From positions 1-16,624 of the forward strand of contig FR884140.1 in assembly GCA_000435975.1 (NCBI GenBank): a stretch of DNA of 16,624 bases, written 5' to 3'. Source of the DNA: Oscillibacter sp. CAG:241 (lineage in GTDB: Bacteria > Bacillota > Clostridia > Oscillospirales > Oscillospiraceae). The notes under the pieces are model-generated. The model searched no databases. It was given only the letters and a program-made list of their open reading frames with translations, and was not told the origin of the DNA. This document shows positions 14,053-16,624 of the stretch, in pieces; the stretch's first letter is position 1; every line of letters begins with the position of its first letter. The position numbers were made by a program, and so were the translations under genes.

Positions 14053-15006
14053 TCATCCCTCCTTGCTGTATACCAGCGGCTGCTCCCGGAGCAGTGCGTC
14101 CACCGCGGCCTGATATTCCGATAAATTCTTCGCCTTGCGCATCCGCTTGAGATACGGCTCCGCCCCATCGAACCCGGCGGCCAGGTACGTCCACAGCTCC
14201 CACATCCGGTGCATCACCGGCAGATCGCCGGAGAGCCGCTGCCGGTAGGCGTCCAGCAGCCGGTCATGGTACGTCCGGACTTCCCGGACCGAGGCGGCGG
14301 GGCCGCCCCGCAGCTGCCGCAGCAGGCTGGGGTCCCGCATGAGTCCGCGGCCCAGCATTACCGCATCTGTCCCGGGAAAGTCCCGGGACAGCGCCGCAGC
14401 GTCCTCCGCCGTCCATATATCGCCGTTATACACCACCGGCCAGGGGCCGGAGACGGTGGAAAAAGCCTCCCGGTGGGGCGTTCCCTTGTAAAATTCCTTC
14501 TGGAGCCTGGGATGAACGATCAGCTCCGCCAGAGGGTACCTCCGATAGATCTCCAACAGCCCCGGCCATTCGCCGGGGTCGTTTTTCCCGATCCGGGTCT
14601 TGACGGACACCGTCATTCCCCGGGGCAATCCCGCAAAGATCTCCTCCAGGCACCGGTCCAGCTCCTGGGGATAGGCCAGCAGGCCCGCCCCCTTCCGCTT
14701 GGCGGCCACAGTACCTGCCGGACAGCCCAGGTTGAAGTTCACCTCCCGAAAGCCCCGGTCATGCAGCTCCCGGGCAGCCCACAGGAAATGCTCTGCCCGG
14801 TTGGTCAGCAGCTGGGGCACTACGTTGAGTCCCCGGTTGTGCTCCGGGTCGATCTCATCCAGCTCTTTCCTCTGGAAGGTACAGGTGGCGTTGGGGGAGA
14901 GAAACGGCGTAAAATATTTGTCCGCCGGACCGAACAGCTCCGCGTGGACCTGCCGCCACAAATACCCGGTAAGCCCCTCCATAGGGGCGGCGTAAAGCTT
15001 ATCCAT
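14053..15006 (-). CDS. dus: tRNA-dihydrouridine synthase
   Basis: A 317-residue flavoenzyme that reduces uridine to dihydrouridine in tRNA with FMN and NADPH. The TIM barrel starts with MDKLYAAPMEGLT (FMN-binding region) and has the catalytic NLGCP (92-96, C95) with AAKRKGAG (101-108). Other expected sites are SVKTRIG (K136, R138), HPR (H165), YNGDI (N194-D196) and MLGRGLM (G219-R220). Length is normal. ATG 15006 has GGAGGG eight bases upstream and overlaps the end of the GIY-YIG gene by eight bases. The stop lies inside the ribosome-site/start region of the response-regulator remnant. Which Dus subfamily and which tRNA position it serves cannot be told from sequence alone. Confidence 0.95.
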   Translation of the reverse strand: MDKLYAAPMEGLTGYLWRQVHAELFGPADKYFTPFLSPNATCTFQRKELDEIDPEHNRGLNVVPQLLTNRAEHFLWAARELHDRGFREVNFNLGCPAGTVAAKRKGAGLLAYPQELDRCLEEIFAGLPRGMTVSVKTRIGKNDPGEWPGLLEIYRRYPLAELIVHPRLQKEFYKGTPHREAFSTVSGPWPVVYNGDIWTAEDAAALSRDFPGTDAVMLGRGLMRDPSLLRQLRGGPAASVREVRTYHDRLLDAYRQRLSGDLPVMHRMWELWTYLAAGFDGAEPYLKRMRKAKNLSEYQAAVDALLREQPLVYSKEG

Positions 15007-15340
15007 GAAACGTTCCCTCCAGGCACATATCCAGCGTCACCCCCGGCACCGGCTCAAACACGGCCCCGCCGGAAACCAGCTCCGCCGCCGTATCCGGACG
15101 CTGCAGGAGGGCCAGCTTTTCCCGCCGGGTCAGCTGCTTCACGGCGTATTCCAGCCGCAGAGCGTCCCCCTGCCCCTCCGTGCGCCATACCCCGGCCAGT
15201 TCCCGGGGCGGATGGGCCCGGGTATACCGGGCGCAGGCAGAGCCTCCCCCCGCGTGCTGCCGCATCCGCCGGCACAGGTCCGCCGCTGTGCCGGTATACA
15301 GACTCCCGTCCCGGCACCGCAGCATATAGACGTAGTACAT
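14999..15340 (-). CDS. GIY-YIG domain protein, UPF0213 (YhbQ) type
   Basis: The protein has 113 residues with a single GIY-YIG nuclease-like domain. The motif appears as YVYML at 3-7 and LYTG at 14-17, followed by the conserved arginine in RRMRQH (24-29) and a glutamate in RLEYAVKQL (about 63-71). A short tail without DNA-binding domain (residues 80-113) is typical of the stand-alone UPF0213 family. Its cellular job is not established; some relatives are implicated in DNA repair or cleavage. ATG 15340 has GAGG seven bases upstream. It overlaps the dus start, so both are probably on one transcript starting at the promoter at 15361-15389. Confidence 0.88.
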   Translation of the reverse strand: MYYVYMLRCRDGSLYTGTAADLCRRMRQHAGGGSACARYTRAHPPRELAGVWRTEGQGDALRLEYAVKQLTRREKLALLQRPDTAAELVSGGAVFEPVPGVTLDMCLEGTFHG

Positions 15341-15360
15341 GCCCTCACCTCACTGCCCCC

Positions 15361-15389
15361 AGCATACCACAAACCGATGCCGGGCGCAA
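15361..15389 (-). promoter_or_regulatory. Possible promoter of the GIY-YIG/dus operon
   Basis: On the minus strand: TTGCGC (15389-15384), a 17-base spacer, TATGCT (15366-15361) preceded by TG one base away (extended -10). It sits in the 54-base gap after the 77-aa gene. Transcription would start near 15354, leaving a leader only about 14 bases long that holds the ribosome site. Confidence 0.5.
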
Positions 15390-15394
15390 CGGTG

Positions 15395-15628
15395 TCATGT
15401 TCCAGCGCTGTCCGTTAATTCGATAAATTTCAGGGCATACAGGTCGCACCCGGTGCGGGCGCTCCCCTGCCGCAGCACCAGATAGTCCGTCCCCACCTCC
15501 TCCAGAACGCCCTCCTGCCGCACCAGGCGACAGGAGCCCACCAGAAAGCTGGCTGCGGCGTACTGACCCACGTTCCGGCTCAGCAGCTCCCGCAGGGAGC
15601 CGCCGGATGAATTATGTATGCAGTTCAT
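15395..15628 (-). CDS. Small conserved-looking protein of unknown function (77 aa)
   Basis: ATG 15628 (MNCIHNSSGG) is favoured over GTG 15640 because GAGG lies six bases upstream. The protein has no signal peptide or membrane helix. Its core has alternating hydrophobic residues (VGQYAAASFLVGS, GVLEEVGTDYLVL, CDLYALKFIEL), suggesting a small beta-barrel. There are three cysteines (C3, C33, C61). The pattern is reminiscent of short spore-coat-associated proteins of Firmicutes, but I cannot name a family and do not claim that role. Codon use and the strong ribosome site support a real gene. It is the first gene of the minus-strand cluster that continues with the GIY-YIG gene 54 bases later. Confidence 0.7.
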   Translation of the reverse strand: MNCIHNSSGGSLRELLSRNVGQYAAASFLVGSCRLVRQEGVLEEVGTDYLVLRQGSARTGCDLYALKFIELTDSAGT

Positions 15629-15803
15629 AGCGCACCTCACGATCCGGATTCCCCCGCCGCACTCCGGCGCGGGTATCCCATCCTATGCCGCTCCTCCCCT
15701 GTCGGAAACGGTGCACGGCGGATTTTGCCCAAAAGGCAATACGGGAGTAGAGTCGCAATCGCCGTTTCAGAACAAATCGACGGGAGGAGAAGATGTGGGA
15801 CTT

Positions 15804-15833
15804 TGTATAGTCTCCGACTTGTACACGTCTCAA
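15804..15833 (-). promoter_or_regulatory. Possible promoter of the 77-aa gene
   Basis: On the minus strand: TTGAGA (15833-15828), an 18-base spacer, and TATACA (15809-15804). This would give a long leader of about 170 bases before ATG 15628. The match is moderate and the long leader lowers confidence. Confidence 0.35.
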
Positions 15834-15894
15834 TTTTCTTGCTTTTATCCACAATTTCGTCCCTCGCAATATGTTTAATTCAACAAAATTTTAG

Positions 15895-15912
15895 ATAGTT
15901 TATGGAAACTAT
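15895..15912. promoter_or_regulatory. Perfect dyad, candidate operator
   Basis: ATAGTTT (15895-15901), four bases ATGG, then AAACTAT (15906-15912) form an exact inverted repeat in AT-rich DNA about 110 bases upstream of the 18-codon leader ORF and the secreted-protein gene. Its size suits a dimeric regulator. No T-run follows, so it is unlikely to be a terminator. Confidence 0.4.
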
Positions 15913-16025
15913 GTTGCAAATTGCTGTTTCAGGCGTCTAGATAGTAGAGGGGTTTCTTCTGGGCCGTGCGCATGCAGCCATTTCCCGCGGACAGAAGCCG
16001 CCCCCACGCCATAAGGAGGGATGCC

Positions 16026-16082
16026 ATGGTCCACCGCCTGTACCCACAAACACACCGTGAAAAGACTGGAGGTCAAACATGA
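16026..16082 (+). CDS. Possible 18-codon leader peptide ORF coupled to the secreted-protein gene
   Basis: AAGGAGGG (16013-16020) lies five bases before ATG 16026. The frame encodes MVHRLYPQTHREKTGGQT and stops at TGA 16080-16082, which overlaps the next gene's ATG (16079) as ATGA. The peptide is basic and without hydrophobic stretch, so it is not itself secreted. The secreted-protein gene has its own GGAGG inside this frame, so translation of the leader would run over that site. Translational coupling is an inference; the arrangement could also arise by chance. Confidence 0.35.
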   Translation: MVHRLYPQTHREKTGGQT

Positions 16083-16450
16083 AAATCAAACGAATTCTCA
16101 GCGCGACCCTCGCAGTCGCCATGCTCCTGTGCTGCTGCATCCTCACCGCATTTGCCGAAAACGAAACCTACATCGGCTACTACAACGGCTACAGCTATAC
16201 CTGCTCGGCAACCTGCTACGCTCACCAGTGCAAGGCAACGATGGCTACAAAAAGCAACGAGCAAATGTCAATTCAGGGACAAATCGTCTACAAAAACACA
16301 TTTAATGAAGACAAGACAGGGATTATCCGCGTAACCGGCAAGGGATTCATCGAAACAGAGAATTTAAAAAACGTCAAAGAGTTTTACTCAATGAAAGCAA
16401 CATTCAAAGTTGGTAGCCATGTCCTTGAAACCATTTTTGTTTCTGCGTAA
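16079..16450 (+). CDS. Small secreted protein of unknown function, three cysteines
   Basis: The protein has 123 residues. ATG 16079 has GGAGG six bases upstream. A signal peptide covers residues 1-26: basic MKIKR, a hydrophobic core including CCC at 18-20, and a likely cut after AFA. The mature 97 residues begin ENETYIGYYNGYSY and carry cysteines 42, 46 and 51 in a C-x3-C-x4-C pattern. The rest alternates beta-type segments (MSIQGQIVY, GIIRVTGKGF, MKATFKV). No enzyme motif is seen. The gene uses many A-rich codons (AAA, ACA, GAA), unlike the GC-rich genes to the left, which hints at horizontal origin. It is followed by a perfect hairpin and then a lipoprotein gene on the same strand. A bacteriocin-like or surface role is possible but not shown. 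Confidence 0.8.
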   Translation: MKIKRILSATLAVAMLLCCCILTAFAENETYIGYYNGYSYTCSATCYAHQCKATMATKSNEQMSIQGQIVYKNTFNEDKTGIIRVTGKGFIETENLKNVKEFYSMKATFKVGSHVLETIFVSA

Positions 16451-16486
16451 GTATCATAAGTAATATAATCATACTTTTGATATATA

Positions 16487-16513
16487 TTGGGGGCAGGTTA
16501 ATCCTGCCCCCAA
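16487..16513 (+). terminator. Perfect 11-bp GC-rich hairpin between secreted-protein and lipoprotein genes
   Basis: TTGGGGGCAGG and CCTGCCCCCAA pair without mismatch around the loop TTAAT. The stem is strong but is followed by AGATAAGAGG rather than a T-run. It may partly stop transcription, protect the upstream mRNA end, or be a dispersed element. The lipoprotein ribosome site begins only a few bases later. Confidence 0.5.
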
Positions 16514-16529
16514 AGATAAGAGGTGCTTC

Positions 16530-16624
16530 ATGAATAAATTTCGACGTGTTACTTGTTACATACTGCTATTATTACTTCTCACCGCCTGCGCCACCAAACC
16601 CGCCGCACCCACTGCCGCAGACTT
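16530..16624 (+). CDS. Lipoprotein, N-terminal part only (runs off the right edge)
   Basis: ATG 16530 is preceded by AGAGGTG at suitable spacing. The 31 visible residues start MNKFRR, continue with a leucine-rich core, and reach the lipobox LTAC with the lipidated cysteine at residue 20. A low-complexity linker (ATKPAAPTAAD) follows, as usual just after the lipid anchor. This indicates a protein tethered to the outer face of the membrane. What it binds or does cannot be told because the rest lies beyond the window. It is on the same strand as the small secreted protein, 79 bases downstream, with a hairpin between them. Confidence 0.8.
   Translation, partial: MNKFRRVTCYILLLLLLTACATKPAAPTAAD

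Larger units (their letters stand above)
15641..16025. other. Long divergent intergenic region, AT-richer towards the right
   Basis: No convincing protein gene is seen here. The left part (15641-15720) is GC-rich with a small hairpin around 15655-15672. The centre has a TTGCC/GGCAA mini-hairpin (15725-15739) and a possible minus-strand promoter at 15804-15833. The right part (15830-15950) is AT-rich and holds a perfect dyad at 15895-15912. The only candidate coding stretch is a minus-strand 14-codon frame near 15645-15690 with a GGAGG upstream. It is not supported further. Confidence 0.6.

Noticed and set aside
14209..15426. A 405-codon plus-strand frame opposite dus and the GIY-YIG gene
   Set aside because: Both minus-strand genes have intact catalytic motifs, good ribosome sites and overlap; the plus frame is P/R-rich without family features.
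15637..15852. A 71-codon minus-strand frame in the divergent intergenic region, including a 14-codon tail with a GGAGG upstream
   Set aside because: The long form has no convincing ribosome site and an unstructured sequence; the short tail frame could be a leader but has no support beyond one purine-rich motif.

Overview
The window looks like the chromosome of a GC-rich, Gram-positive-type anaerobe of the Clostridia, most likely an Oscillospiraceae relative. This is an inference from strong GGAGG ribosome sites, a signal-peptide-rich secretome, CotH and GBS Bsp-like repeat proteins, extended -10 promoters, and gene families common in that group. No rRNA, tRNA, CRISPR array or transposase gene was seen.

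Left half (1-9553, all on the minus strand): two very large secreted proteins, read right to left. A promoter at 9525-9553 drives a CotH-kinase-fold protein (973 aa). It is followed after 82 bases by a giant protein of at least 2146 residues that runs off the left edge. The giant protein joins a phosphodiester glycosidase domain, a purple-acid-phosphatase-like metallophosphoesterase, cell-wall-binding-type repeats and GBS Bsp-like repeats. The CotH protein ends in five copies of the same kind of repeat. The shared C-terminal modules and tandem layout suggest two enzymes of phosphate chemistry displayed at the same place outside the cell.

Middle (9609-12678): a small XRE-type regulator on the minus strand with its own strong promoter and terminator. 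Divergent from it are a YihY/BrkB-like membrane protein and a TrkA-type potassium-channel regulator that overlap by four bases.

Right of centre (12678-15628, minus strand): a 77-aa protein of unknown function, a GIY-YIG protein, a tRNA-dihydrouridine synthase, the broken 5' end of a two-component response regulator, and then a coupled alkA-like/ogt DNA-alkylation repair pair. The repair pair sits exactly where the rest of the response regulator should be and looks somewhat less GC-rich by eye, which suggests replacement or insertion.

Right edge (15641-16624): a long AT-richer intergenic region with a dyad, a possible 18-codon leader ORF coupled to a small secreted protein, a perfect 11-bp hairpin, and the start of a lipoprotein gene cut by the window edge.

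The many long plus-strand frames across 25-9559 and several elsewhere are antisense shadows of the real minus-strand genes.
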